Source: Oscillospiraceae bacterium (GTDB lineage: Bacteria > Bacillota > Clostridia > Oscillospirales > QAMX01). From it: DNA of 64,000 bases. Both the position numbers and the translations under genes were made by a program. The notes below the pieces were generated by a model. That model did not search any database and had not been told where the DNA came from. It saw only the letters and a program-made list of their open reading frames with translations. Shown in pieces: positions 31,863 to 40,284 of the stretch. The stretch covers positions 262,485 to 326,484 of the forward strand of contig SVLQ01000001.1 of NCBI GenBank assembly GCA_015067825.1. Direction: 5' to 3'. The stretch's first letter is position 1. Every line of letters starts with the position of its first letter.

Positions 31863-33737
31863 ATGGAAAAAAACACGCCCTACTACGCTGGCAATGAATA
31901 CGCGCGGATGTCGCAGCACGACGGCGGTCTGCTGCACGCCGTCGGTGCCTCGAGTTATCAGGTCATGCGCGCCAACCGCACACGCCCCGAAACGGCTGAT
32001 GGCTTCGGCAACACTTATAATCATGCGCCGATGCTCACTTACTGGCGCGGAAAATTCTATCTGCAATATCTTTCCAATCCCGTGCACGAACACACCGGTG
32101 CCGGCCACTCGCTCTTGGTGCGTTCCGACGACGGCCAGAACTGGAGTTTCCCGCAGGTTTCTTTTCCCGTGATCCAGGTCGAGCCCGGCACTTATCATTG
32201 CGACAACGGCACCGACATCGTCGTACCCGAACGCAAAAGCTGCTTCATGCACCAGCGCATGGCCTTCTTCCACAGCTCTGACGACCGTTTGCTCGTCAGC
32301 GGCTTCTACGGCCACACGCCCTATCTCCACATCTGTCCGTGGGTCAACTACGGCATTGGCCGCGTCGTGCGCGAGGTCTACGAATCCGGCGAATTGGGCC
32401 CGGTCTACTTCATCCACTATCTAAAGCAGTCCGGTTGGACTGAGGACAAGCTCCCCTTCCCGGTGTACACCCAGTCGCCCGACGAAGGCTTCGTTGCCGC
32501 CTGTAAGGAGCTGCTCGCCGACAAATTCGTCACGCAGCAGTGGACGGAAGAACACGGCAATACCGACGAATGCATCCGCCTGATCAAAACGCCGGCACAG
32601 TTCATTACGGCAGGCGAAAACAACGACGGCACAGCGGCCAACACGCCGTATGAATCGGCCTCCAGCTTCTGTTGGTACCACATTGACAAAGACAACGTGG
32701 TCGCGCTTTGGAAACAGTCACGCGTGGCGCGCAGCTGCGACGGCGGCGAAACATGGGAATTCCGCACAGAACCAAGCTTTGCCACCTCGGGCGCGAAATC
32801 TTGGGGACAAAAAACTGCCGACGGCAAATTCGCCATCGCCTACGATGCAAGTATTTGCGGCGAACACCGCTATCCGCTGGTCGTCGTCACGTCCGACAAC
32901 GGTATTGTCTTTGACGATATGGCTTGCGTTTTCGGCGAGGTACCGCCGCACCGGTATTTCGGCGAATGCAAGGACTTTGGCCCGCAGTACATCCGCGGGA
33001 TCTGCGAGGGACACAAGGAATACCCCGAAGATGCGATGTGGCTTTGTTACAGCGTGAACAAAGAAGATATCAGCGTTTCGCGTATCCCTCTGCCGATCCG
33101 TCGCAGCGTAACCGAACACATCCATGATGATTTCACTAACTGCACCGACGGCTACGTCACTGACTGGAACATCTACAGCACAAAATGGGCGCCCGTTTCG
33201 CACCACGTGCTCTACGACGGCACACACTGCCTGCGCATCGCCGACAAAGATCCCTGCGACTACGCCCGCGCCATGCGCATCTTCCCGCAAAGCCGCAAGG
33301 TCTCCGTCAGTTTTGATCTGATGTGTGCCGAGAGCTATGAAGAACCGTTGTATATCGAACTGCACGATCCCAGCGGTATTATCGTTTGCCGCATTACCGT
33401 CGGCAACCGTGCGGTGGAGGTCCGCTACGAATGCGAGATGACAAAAGCGTTCGATTACCCGCACCTCGTCGGCTGGCACCACTTCGAGATCCGCGCCAAC
33501 TGCGAAGAAAACACGTTTGAATTCTACATGGATGGCAAGCACTTCGAATTCGACGGTGCCAAGCGGTTCATGCAGGCCGTCAACAAGTTGGAGCGCCTCG
33601 TCTTCCGGACCAAAGCACCGCGCACCCTGCCGAATCTGGAGGTTCGTCCGTTTGATCCCGACATGGTTGGTGTGGATGATCCGCTGAAAGAACGTATCTA
33701 CTTCGTCACCAACGTTAAGACCAATCCGATCGACTAA
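31863..33737 (+). CDS. sialidase-fold beta-propeller protein, probable intracellular glycosidase
   Basis: 624 residues from the ATG at 31863 (RBS 'aaaaaaggag'). The N-terminal two-thirds contain Asp-box-like repeats ('RSDDGQNWSFP', 'RSCDGGETWEF') and 'SDNGIVFDDM', as in six-bladed sialidase-fold hydrolases and lyases. The last roughly 190 residues ('DDFTNCTDGYVTDWN' onward, 'WHHFEIRANCEENTFEFYMDGK' in pieces) look like a laminin-G/concanavalin-like sandwich. There is no signal peptide, so it is cytoplasmic like the GH78 enzyme 10 kb upstream. The exact GH or PL family and catalytic residues were not identified. Confidence 0.65.
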   Translation: MEKNTPYYAGNEYARMSQHDGGLLHAVGASSYQVMRANRTRPETADGFGNTYNHAPMLTYWRGKFYLQYLSNPVHEHTGAGHSLLVRSDDGQNWSFPQVSFPVIQVEPGTYHCDNGTDIVVPERKSCFMHQRMAFFHSSDDRLLVSGFYGHTPYLHICPWVNYGIGRVVREVYESGELGPVYFIHYLKQSGWTEDKLPFPVYTQSPDEGFVAACKELLADKFVTQQWTEEHGNTDECIRLIKTPAQFITAGENNDGTAANTPYESASSFCWYHIDKDNVVALWKQSRVARSCDGGETWEFRTEPSFATSGAKSWGQKTADGKFAIAYDASICGEHRYPLVVVTSDNGIVFDDMACVFGEVPPHRYFGECKDFGPQYIRGICEGHKEYPEDAMWLCYSVNKEDISVSRIPLPIRRSVTEHIHDDFTNCTDGYVTDWNIYSTKWAPVSHHVLYDGTHCLRIADKDPCDYARAMRIFPQSRKVSVSFDLMCAESYEEPLYIELHDPSGIIVCRITVGNRAVEVRYECEMTKAFDYPHLVGWHHFEIRANCEENTFEFYMDGKHFEFDGAKRFMQAVNKLERLVFRTKAPRTLPNLEVRPFDPDMVGVDDPLKERIYFVTNVKTNPID

Positions 33738-33743
33738 AAAGAG

Positions 33744-33782
33744 TTTCCTGCCGGAGAGACAAAAGCGCTCTCCGGCAGGAAA
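33744..33782 (+). terminator. strong hairpin after the beta-propeller gene, imperfect terminator
   Basis: 'tttcctgccggagag' pairs perfectly with 'ctctccggcaggaaa' (15 bp) around a 9-base loop. The 3' flank on the + strand is A-rich rather than T-rich, so it is a poor intrinsic terminator by itself; mRNA 3'-end stabilisation is an alternative. Confidence 0.5.
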
Positions 33783-33821
33783 AAAATCTCCCAAAAAAAT
33801 CTGTTTTTTTGAAAAAAGGTG

Positions 33822-33850
33822 TTGACAAAACAAAGATCGTCTGGTATAAT
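33822..33850 (+). promoter_or_regulatory. consensus sigma-A promoter for first tRNA-Ala
   Basis: Perfect TTGACA (33822-33827), 17 bases, perfect TATAAT (33845-33850) with TGG extension. Confidence 0.92.
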
Positions 33851-33894
33851 ATATTCTGTTGTTTGGTCAATCGTCAAACAACAGCCAGTCACTT

Positions 33895-33969
<75 letters not shown>

Positions 33970-33970
<1 letters not shown>

Positions 33971-34007
33971 AAAGCCTTGAAACCATAGAGTTTCAAGGCT
34001 TTTCTTC
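33970..34007 (+). terminator. Rho-independent terminator after first tRNA-Ala
   Basis: 'aaaagccttgaaac' pairs with 'gtttcaaggctttt' like sequence around a short loop (cataga), followed by a T-rich tail. Confidence 0.85.
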
Positions 34008-34070
34008 TTTGTCGGCCGTATTTTCTCGGTTGTCGGAGATAAAAAAAGTTGGGTATTTTCAAAAAAATCG

Positions 34071-34099
34071 TTGACAATCAGCGACACATATGATATAAT
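34071..34099 (+). promoter_or_regulatory. consensus sigma-A promoter for second tRNA-Ala
   Basis: Perfect TTGACA (34071-34076), 17 bases, perfect TATAAT (34094-34099). Confidence 0.92.
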
Positions 34100-34140
34100 A
34101 TACTTTGTTGAGCGGATGTATAAAGTCCGTAAGACCATTT

Positions 34141-34215
<75 letters not shown>

Positions 34216-34216
<1 letters not shown>

Positions 34217-34253
34217 AAAGCCTTGATTTTGAAAGAAATCAAGGCTTTTTTCC
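34216..34253 (+). terminator. Rho-independent terminator after second tRNA-Ala
   Basis: 'aaaagccttgattt' pairs with 'aaatcaaggctttttt' around a short loop and ends in a T-run. Confidence 0.88.
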
Positions 34254-34274
34254 TTTCTATGGTTTCTTGGCTTG

Positions 34275-34302
34275 TTGCTTTTTCTGCAGAGTGTGCTATA
34301 AT
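34275..34302 (+). promoter_or_regulatory. sigma-A promoter for the surface zinc-ribbon protein
   Basis: TTGCTT (34275-34280), 16 bases, TATAAT (34297-34302) with TGC extension, about 50 bases before the ATG. Confidence 0.55.
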
Positions 34303-34353
34303 AAAAGCAGAAAATTTGTTCTCCTTGGAGTTCAATTGGGAAAGAGGAACGGT

Positions 34354-36012
34354 ATGAAACGGATTTTTGCAAGTCTGCTCATTGTGCTCTGTTTGATCGG
34401 TGTATGTTCCCCACTCGCCTTAACCGCCGATACACGTTATGAGATCCCGGAGGTGGGTATTTCGATTTGGCTGCCGGAGGAATACGCTGCACAGGTTCGA
34501 TCCGGCGAGCCAAACAACACGTATCTCTCGATTGTGGGTTTTACATACGCCGAGTGCATGGACTTGATGCTTGAAAGCAACATGTATCTCGATGCGTTCT
34601 CAGATGATCTCTGCGAAGTCTATATTGCAATGACGGATGTGGGAACCGCAGATCTCAGAGATTACACAAGTGCCGAGCTAAATACGACTCTTTCGACGGT
34701 CAAGTCTTCCTATGATCCACTAGTCTCTGTTAGAGAATGCTACGTTCGTGAGATTTCCGGCATACCGTTTTTTTACATTGAGTACGCCAAATCCTCAGAG
34801 AGTTTGAACGTATATACGCAACATTACATAACAATGCTCAACGGAAAGCGTTTGGATATCGGCCACTCCGTCATAAACCGTCAGATAGGTTCAGCAGACC
34901 GGAACGAAATGGACTCGATCATCAACTCCTTTACGCTGCTGTCAGATACCAGAAAACCGTCGCCCGCATTCGTTTACACAGATGAAGTATCCGGTGTTTC
35001 CTTTACCGTGCCGGAGAATTACAAACAAAAAGAATTGGAACAAAACAACGGATCCATCCAATTTTACCGGATTGATGCTCCGCACGTTATTCTCCAATAT
35101 ATGATGACCGATCTTTGGGCAGATATCCCGGCCTCCGAACGAGGGGACGCAAGCCGCGAGGATATCGACAAAATGCATCAATTCCTCACGCAATCGGAGC
35201 TTGAAGAGTTTTTTGACTGTCCGATCTGGGATTTTCACACCGTGCGCTACAACAATAACGACTACCATGTGTTCTCCATGGCCGTAACACACGTCGTCGG
35301 CGACACGAGTATAGCCGTCGACATAACAACTGCAGCAGCATTTAAAAACGGGTGTTCTTATGTTTTTCAGTTCCCCGGTACTGAAGGTGACGAACACTAC
35401 GCCGATTTTGTCAGTCTGTTGAGCTCCGTCAAGATTCCCAGCATTGCACATCCGATAGGCAGTACATCCCCGGGTTCGATCAAAGAATCGAATTCCCCCC
35501 TCGCCAGATTCCGGCAGTTGTTAGCAGAGGACATTGTGCTTTGGATCATCGTCAACTTAAGCCTTACTATCCTGATCCACCCCCTGCCGCTCTGGCTATA
35601 CCGCTGGTGTATCCGCAAAAAGCCGGTTGCGCCGAAGCGTGCGAAAAAAATCGTTATCATCGATGCGGTCATCGTATTCGTCGTGATGAACGTGATCGCC
35701 TATTTCGGCAGCGGCCGCGTCACCGGTGCGGCGATCATTCTTTGGGCGTGGGTTTCGTACCGCGTGCTGATCTCCGGACACAAAAATGCCGAAACGCCGG
35801 AGGTTCCGGCTGAAGAGGATGAGATCGAGCCGGATAGTGAAATTGAAGACATTTCCGAAGATAGTGATTTGACAGAGATTCCGGTTTCGGCCGAAGAAGA
35901 AACCGCCAAAGAAGATCCTCCGGTTCCGGCATTCTGCAGAAAGTGCGGTACCAAGCTGATTGCCGGTGCAGGTTTCTGCAACAAATGCGGCACAGCCGTG
36001 ATCAAAGAATAG
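34354..36012 (+). CDS. exported membrane protein with C-terminal cytoplasmic zinc ribbon, unknown
   Basis: 552 residues; the ATG at 34354 follows 'aaagagg' and opens a signal peptide ('IFASLLIVLCLIGVCSPLAL', cleavage near residue 25). The frame is open upstream through the tRNA but that is not coding. Two related extracytoplasmic units follow; both contain the pattern 'V-G-I/V-S-I/F' then a serine/threonine-rich strand set ('EIPEVGISIWLPEEY' and 'VSGVSFTVPENYKQ'). Three membrane helices lie at about residues 390-410, 428-448 and 450-468. An acidic Glu/Pro linker follows, and a final double CxxC zinc ribbon ('FCRKCGTKL' and 'FCNKCGTAV'). A signal peptide plus an odd number of helices places the ribbon inside the cell. 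Function unknown. Confidence 0.75.
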   Translation: MKRIFASLLIVLCLIGVCSPLALTADTRYEIPEVGISIWLPEEYAAQVRSGEPNNTYLSIVGFTYAECMDLMLESNMYLDAFSDDLCEVYIAMTDVGTADLRDYTSAELNTTLSTVKSSYDPLVSVRECYVREISGIPFFYIEYAKSSESLNVYTQHYITMLNGKRLDIGHSVINRQIGSADRNEMDSIINSFTLLSDTRKPSPAFVYTDEVSGVSFTVPENYKQKELEQNNGSIQFYRIDAPHVILQYMMTDLWADIPASERGDASREDIDKMHQFLTQSELEEFFDCPIWDFHTVRYNNNDYHVFSMAVTHVVGDTSIAVDITTAAAFKNGCSYVFQFPGTEGDEHYADFVSLLSSVKIPSIAHPIGSTSPGSIKESNSPLARFRQLLAEDIVLWIIVNLSLTILIHPLPLWLYRWCIRKKPVAPKRAKKIVIIDAVIVFVVMNVIAYFGSGRVTGAAIILWAWVSYRVLISGHKNAETPEVPAEEDEIEPDSEIEDISEDSDLTEIPVSAEEETAKEDPPVPAFCRKCGTKLIAGAGFCNKCGTAVIKE

Positions 36013-36018
36013 CAAACA

Positions 36019-36058
36019 GAAAACGCGTTCCGTAAAGCTTTTACGGAACGCGTTTTTT
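36019..36058. terminator. bidirectional Rho-independent terminator
   Basis: 'aaaacgcgttccgtaaa' pairs with 'tttacggaacgcgtttt' around a 4-base loop. It has A/T flanks and sits between convergent genes. Confidence 0.92.
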
Positions 36059-36875
36059 ACGTTGGCAGATAGTTTTCAAAGATCACGGCATCGGCCGCCT
36101 CACAAGCGGCGCACTCCACAGGCGTACGCGTTGTCCACGCGACAATCGCCGCGCCGGCGCGCTTACAGGAGCGGACGGTCGGGGTATCGAGCAGTTCTTT
36201 TTCGCAGGCGATAAACTGCGGTCGGGCAATGCGATTGGTGAGCATTTTGGAAAGCAGCCAGCGTTTGCCGTATGCAACGGCCGACGTGCCGTGCGGACGG
36301 CCGACGAGTTGACCGCGGATGACGTGCGGTGCGCGGCGGGCAAACCAGGCGACGATACGCGGATCGAAGCTCTCGACGACGTAGTCGCCGGAGAAGTTAC
36401 CGAGCAGGGCAAGCGTTTTTTCGCAGAGCTCACGATAGCGCGGTGTGGTTTTCAGTTCGATGATTAGTGGAGCTGTGTCGACAAGCTCGAGAACCTTGGA
36501 AAAGAGCGGGATCCCCTGCTCCGTTCCGGCAAGGCGCAGCGTTTTGAGCACGGCAGCCGGCGTATCGCTCAAACGGCCGCGGTAGCCAGTCATGCGGAAA
36601 AGATCGTCGTCGTGGAACACGACGACATTGCCGTCGGCATCGAGCTGGAGATCGAGCTCGATCCCATATCCTGCCGCCGCCGCAAGCGCAAACGCCGCCA
36701 TACTGTTTTCGGGGACTTCAGCGTTCCAAAGTCCGCGGTGGGCATAATAGCGCACGCGCAGCCTTTTTACGCCTTCGCCGATCGGCGCAGGACGAGCCGC
36801 AGCTCGCAAACCAACAACCGCACCGGCCACGGCTACCGCACCGGCAGAAAGATACAAGGCACGTTTCCGATCCAT
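36057..36875 (-). CDS. glycerophosphodiester phosphodiesterase family protein
   Basis: 272 residues from the ATG at 36875 ('taggag' RBS). One N-terminal membrane helix ('YLSAGAVAVAGAVVGL') anchors a GDPD TIM barrel with 'AHRGLWNAEVPENSMAAF' (HR and catalytic E-N), 'GIELDLQLDADGNVVVFHDD' (metal-binding ExD and catalytic His) and 'LIIELKT'. It hydrolyses glycerophosphodiesters or phosphodiester-linked wall/lipid headgroups to glycerol-3-phosphate. It is the last gene of the minus-strand operon after the GADGPT peptide. Confidence 0.9.
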   Translation of the reverse strand: MDRKRALYLSAGAVAVAGAVVGLRAAARPAPIGEGVKRLRVRYYAHRGLWNAEVPENSMAAFALAAAAGYGIELDLQLDADGNVVVFHDDDLFRMTGYRGRLSDTPAAVLKTLRLAGTEQGIPLFSKVLELVDTAPLIIELKTTPRYRELCEKTLALLGNFSGDYVVESFDPRIVAWFARRAPHVIRGQLVGRPHGTSAVAYGKRWLLSKMLTNRIARPQFIACEKELLDTPTVRSCKRAGAAIVAWTTRTPVECAACEAADAVIFENYLPT

Positions 36876-36883
36876 ACGGTCTC

Positions 36884-37105
36884 CTACTTCCGGCGGCATA
36901 GCCATACGACTACGCCGACGATCGCTGCAGCGATCACACCGATGATCGTATACAGAAGCGGTTTGGGCATCTGCGAGGTGACAAACACCGCCGTCGGGCC
37001 GTCGGCACCGCCGATGATGCCGATCGACGCCGGATCAGCCCCTGCCTTACAGGCGCTCAAGAGCAGCATTGCCAGCGGGATCAGATCCCGGATACGGCGT
37101 TTCAC
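36884..37105 (-). CDS. micro-lipoprotein with GADGPT motif, C-terminal membrane helix
   Basis: 73 residues. The GTG at 37105 is chosen over TTG at 37111 because 'ggggag' lies 8 bases upstream of it; it also gives a GTGA overlap with the stop of the preceding gene. The signal peptide ends with lipobox 'LLLSAC'. A short loop 'SIGIIGGADGPTAVFVTSQ' follows, then a membrane helix ('YTIIGVIAAAIVGVVVWL') and a basic end CRRK. The loop is the conserved segment of the beta subunit of sodium-pumping decarboxylases (OadB/GcdB, 'GIIGGADGPT'), where it forms part of the ion path. A free-standing copy in so small a protein has no function I know. Confidence 0.75.
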   Translation of the reverse strand: MKRRIRDLIPLAMLLLSACKAGADPASIGIIGGADGPTAVFVTSQMPKPLLYTIIGVIAAAIVGVVVWLCRRK

Positions 37106-37779
37106 AGGCAACTCTCCCCTTTTTCATTGTAGAATCCGGTTCTGCGGCAGCTGACTAATTCGAGCGTAACGCCAAGCGACTCCTGTGCGGCGTTGAGCAG
37201 ATAGGACGGATTCAAGCCGCCGTCGGGCGAATCCTTGAGCACAGCCTTTAAGAGAAGATCGCCGTCTTTTTCGGCAAGGTCGATCGAGCGGATATAACCC
37301 GCGACACAGACGGCGTTCAGCTTGCCTTTTTTGTTGCGCTTCATAACGGAAAACTCGGGGTCAAGCCAAAGCGTGCGCAGTTTTTCCAGAAGCGTTTCAT
37401 CGGCACCTTCCGGTTTTTCGAGCACGATATCGTAGCTCGTCCAGATGATATCGCGGCCGTTGACCGCGTTTTCGACAGCAGAGACCACGCGCACACCTTC
37501 CGGCAGCACCGGATTCAGCAAGGCCGGCAGTGTGCGGACGTCATACCGTTTCGTCAGCACGATATCACAGAGCTCGCAGCCGCTCTCGTATCCGAGCGAC
37601 AGAGGACGCACCAGCGACAGATAGGTGCGCTGGTGGAAACCTTCGGAATGTTTGAGCGGCAGATTCGCACGGATCAGCGCACGGATCAGCACCCGCATAA
37701 AGTCGAGGTGAGAAATATAAACGCTTCTGCCCTCTTTGGTAACGGTCAGGCGCACTTTGCATTCAATTTGTTCAGACAT
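37102..37779 (-). CDS. DUF2344 protein (TIGR03936-type, radical-SAM-linked)
   Basis: 225 residues, opening 'KVRLTVTKEGRSVYISHLDFMRVLIRAL' in pieces with 'SEGFHQRTYLSLVRPLSLGYESGCE' in pieces, characteristic of DUF2344. This domain is encoded next to, or fused with, the TIGR03960 radical-SAM protein in many bacteria. The ATG overlaps the stop of the radical-SAM gene by eight bases. A role in tRNA or ribosomal modification has been suggested by gene neighbourhoods with ribosomal genes; no activity is established. Confidence 0.85.
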   Translation of the reverse strand: MSEQIECKVRLTVTKEGRSVYISHLDFMRVLIRALIRANLPLKHSEGFHQRTYLSLVRPLSLGYESGCELCDIVLTKRYDVRTLPALLNPVLPEGVRVVSAVENAVNGRDIIWTSYDIVLEKPEGADETLLEKLRTLWLDPEFSVMKRNKKGKLNAVCVAGYIRSIDLAEKDGDLLLKAVLKDSPDGGLNPSYLLNAAQESLGVTLELVSCRRTGFYNEKGESCL

Positions 37780-39613
37780 CGCATTTCCCTCCGTTCAGCA
37801 GACGCAGCGCACCGCAGCCGGAACAACCGCCTTCGGCCGCACGGCAGTCGGGCGTGATCTTGCCCTCGTGCGCATCGGCCAGACTGCGTTTCAGGTAAGC
37901 ATCCGTCACGCCGCAGTCGATCACGTGCCACGGCAGCAGCTCGTCGAGACCACGCTCACGCAGATAGTCCTGCGGGTCAATACCGCAGGTCTCAAATGCC
38001 AGCATCCACGCGTCAAACTTAAACTGCTCGTCCCATCCATCCAGACGGCAGCCGTTCTTCCACGCCTCATAGATCACCGGCGCCAGACGGCGGTCGCCGC
38101 GGGCAAACACGCCTTCGAGGAAGCTCGTTTTGGGATCATGGTAATGGTAGACGACGGCTTTGGCCTTGATCGCGCTGCGCAGCACGGAAACCTTGCGCGC
38201 AAGCTCGTCCATCGAGCACATCGGCTCCCACTGGAACGGCGTAAACGGTTTGGGGATAAAGAGCGAGGTCGAAACGGTCACACGAAGGCCCTTTTGCTTA
38301 TTGGACGCGTGCGTACGCCAGCAATGGACGACGCTGTCGGCGAGTTCGGCGATCGCGCGGATATCGTCGTCGGTTTCGGTGGGCAGACCGAGCATAAAAT
38401 AGAGCTTGACGCTGCTCCAGCCGTGGGAGAACATTTGGCCGCAGGCGTTCAGCAATTCTTCTTCGGTGATGTTTTTGTTGATAACGTCGCGCAGACGCTG
38501 CGAACCGGCTTCGGGCGCAAACGTGATCGAGCTCTTACGCACGCCGCTGATGCGTTCGGAGAGTTCGGTGGAGAAACTGTCGGCGCGGAGCGAAGGCACC
38601 GAGAGATTGATCTTGTGCTTGTCGCAGTAAGCGAGCAGATCGTCGCAGAGAGGACGCAGACCGCTGTAATCGCTGGTGGAGAGCGAGGTCATCGCCAGTT
38701 CTTCGCAGCCGGAGAACTTGAGCTGCTCGACTGCTTGACGCGCAAGCGTTTCCGGCGATTTTTCGCGGATCGGACGGTAGGTATGACCGGCCTGGCAAAA
38801 GCGGCAACCGCGGATACAGCCGCGGAACAATTCAATGACGGCGCGGTCGTGGATCACTTCGGTCGAAGGGACGGGATAGGTCGTCGGGTAGATCGCGTTG
38901 TCAAGATCCTCGACGATGCGTTTGGTGACGCGTTCAGGGGCACCCTCTTTTGGCATGATGGCAACGGTTTTGGCGCCGTCGTATTCGTAATCGTAGAGCG
39001 ACGGCACGTAGAAACCTTTGAGCTCGGTGGCAACGGCTTTCAAAAACGTCTGTTTGTCCGCCTTCTTGCCGCCCATTTTCTGATACAGGCGCATCAGCTC
39101 CGGCAAAGCTTCTTCACCCTCACCGATCGACATCAGGTCAAAATAATCGGCCATCGGCTCGGCGTTATAGGTACACGGTCCGCCGCAGATGACGATCGGA
39201 TCGTCGGCGCTGCGTTCGCTCGCAAGCATCGGGATCCCGGCGAGATCCAGCATCGTCAGTACGTTCGTATAGGACATTTCATACTGCAGAGAGAACGCGA
39301 GGAAATCGAACGCACCGAGCGGATCGCCACTTTCCAGCGCGTATAACGGAACCTGCTCTTTGCGCATTTCGGCTTCCATATCCGGCCACGGCGTATAGGC
39401 ACGCTCACACCAGACACCCTCCGTTTCGTTCAGCGCGGCATAGAGGATCCTGACACCGAGGTTGGACATACCGACCTCATAGGTGTCCGGGAAGCAAAAC
39501 GCAACGCGGGTATTCACTTCGTTTTTATCTTTGATCGTCGCGCCGTATTCACCGCCGGCATAGCGGGCAGGTTTTTGCACGCGGCGCAGGATCTTTTGTA
39601 GTTTGCGATCCAT
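37772..39613 (-). CDS. TIGR03960-type radical SAM protein with B12-binding-like N-terminus
   Basis: 613 residues. The N-terminal half ('VAFCFPDTYEVGMSNLG', 'IVICGGPCTYNAEPMADYFD', 'MSIGEGEEALPEL') resembles the cobalamin-binding-like domain. The radical-SAM core has 'LFRGCIRGCRFCQAG' (CxxxCxxC cluster ligands) near residue 265, then 'GCEELAMTSLSTSDYSG'. The C-terminal part contains 'ITFAPEAGSQRLRDVINKNI', typical of MiaB/RumO-like methylthiotransferase-related enzymes. It acts with the DUF2344 protein; substrate unknown. It is 38 bases downstream of the SpoIVFB-like gene. Confidence 0.9.
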   Translation of the reverse strand: MDRKLQKILRRVQKPARYAGGEYGATIKDKNEVNTRVAFCFPDTYEVGMSNLGVRILYAALNETEGVWCERAYTPWPDMEAEMRKEQVPLYALESGDPLGAFDFLAFSLQYEMSYTNVLTMLDLAGIPMLASERSADDPIVICGGPCTYNAEPMADYFDLMSIGEGEEALPELMRLYQKMGGKKADKQTFLKAVATELKGFYVPSLYDYEYDGAKTVAIMPKEGAPERVTKRIVEDLDNAIYPTTYPVPSTEVIHDRAVIELFRGCIRGCRFCQAGHTYRPIREKSPETLARQAVEQLKFSGCEELAMTSLSTSDYSGLRPLCDDLLAYCDKHKINLSVPSLRADSFSTELSERISGVRKSSITFAPEAGSQRLRDVINKNITEEELLNACGQMFSHGWSSVKLYFMLGLPTETDDDIRAIAELADSVVHCWRTHASNKQKGLRVTVSTSLFIPKPFTPFQWEPMCSMDELARKVSVLRSAIKAKAVVYHYHDPKTSFLEGVFARGDRRLAPVIYEAWKNGCRLDGWDEQFKFDAWMLAFETCGIDPQDYLRERGLDELLPWHVIDCGVTDAYLKRSLADAHEGKITPDCRAAEGGCSGCGALRLLNGGKCDV

Positions 39614-39651
39614 AAAGGCTCTACCTCCGAGTTGTTTTCGGCAGGGACGAT

Positions 39652-40284
39652 TCAGGCAGATGCGTGCCGACGACGAAATCGTCCCGGAAATGATAATATT
39701 ATATCATATCCGAGCAAAAAGGACAAGTAGAGTGTGGTCAGAAGTACGGTCGGTTCCCGGCCGGAACGCAAAAAGAGCAGCAGACCCGCGCCAAAAACCA
39801 GACACGCACTCACCGCGCTCACCGTACGGCAAACCGACTTCGCGTGCTCCGGCCCGAAAAAATACTCCGCGCACAGATACAGCATCCGTCCGCCGTCAAA
39901 ATAGCCGCACGGAACAAGGTTGAAAAGCCCTACCGTGATATTGGCTCCGGCCAGCATGTATATATATTCTGTTTCTGCAAAAATATACACTAAAAGCAGA
40001 CCCGTCAATAGATTGCAGAGCGCCCCTGCCGACAGACAAAACAGCTCTCCCGCATATCCCCCGCGGACCTGCGAGCTCTCGATCGTAAAACCGCCCAGAT
40101 TGCACCGTACGGCCAAAACCTTCCCCTTACAAAGAAGGACCGCAAGCAGGTGCGCACATTCATGGAGGAGTGAACAGAGAAAGACCGCCACAGTACCGTC
40201 GACGCCGCACAAAAGAAGCATGGTTACGACCGTAACGACAAATCCATCCGTCACAGAAAAGCGGATCCGCTCAGTCTGCGGCAT
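39652..40284 (-). CDS. site-2 protease, SpoIVFB-like (M50)
   Basis: 210-residue polytopic intramembrane metalloprotease. 'CSLLHECAHLLAVL' carries the HExxH zinc motif, and 'NLVPCGYFDGGRML' supplies the third ligand Asp of the NPDG-like motif. The size and gene position (upstream of a TIGR03960 gene, which elsewhere neighbours rplU-rpmA-obg) match SpoIVFB, the mother-cell protease that activates pro-sigma-K. It overlaps the small membrane protein gene by 14 bases. A sporulation role is inferred, not shown. Confidence 0.82.
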   Translation of the reverse strand: MPQTERIRFSVTDGFVVTVVTMLLLCGVDGTVAVFLCSLLHECAHLLAVLLCKGKVLAVRCNLGGFTIESSQVRGGYAGELFCLSAGALCNLLTGLLLVYIFAETEYIYMLAGANITVGLFNLVPCGYFDGGRMLYLCAEYFFGPEHAKSVCRTVSAVSACLVFGAGLLLFLRSGREPTVLLTTLYLSFLLGYDIILSFPGRFRRRHASA

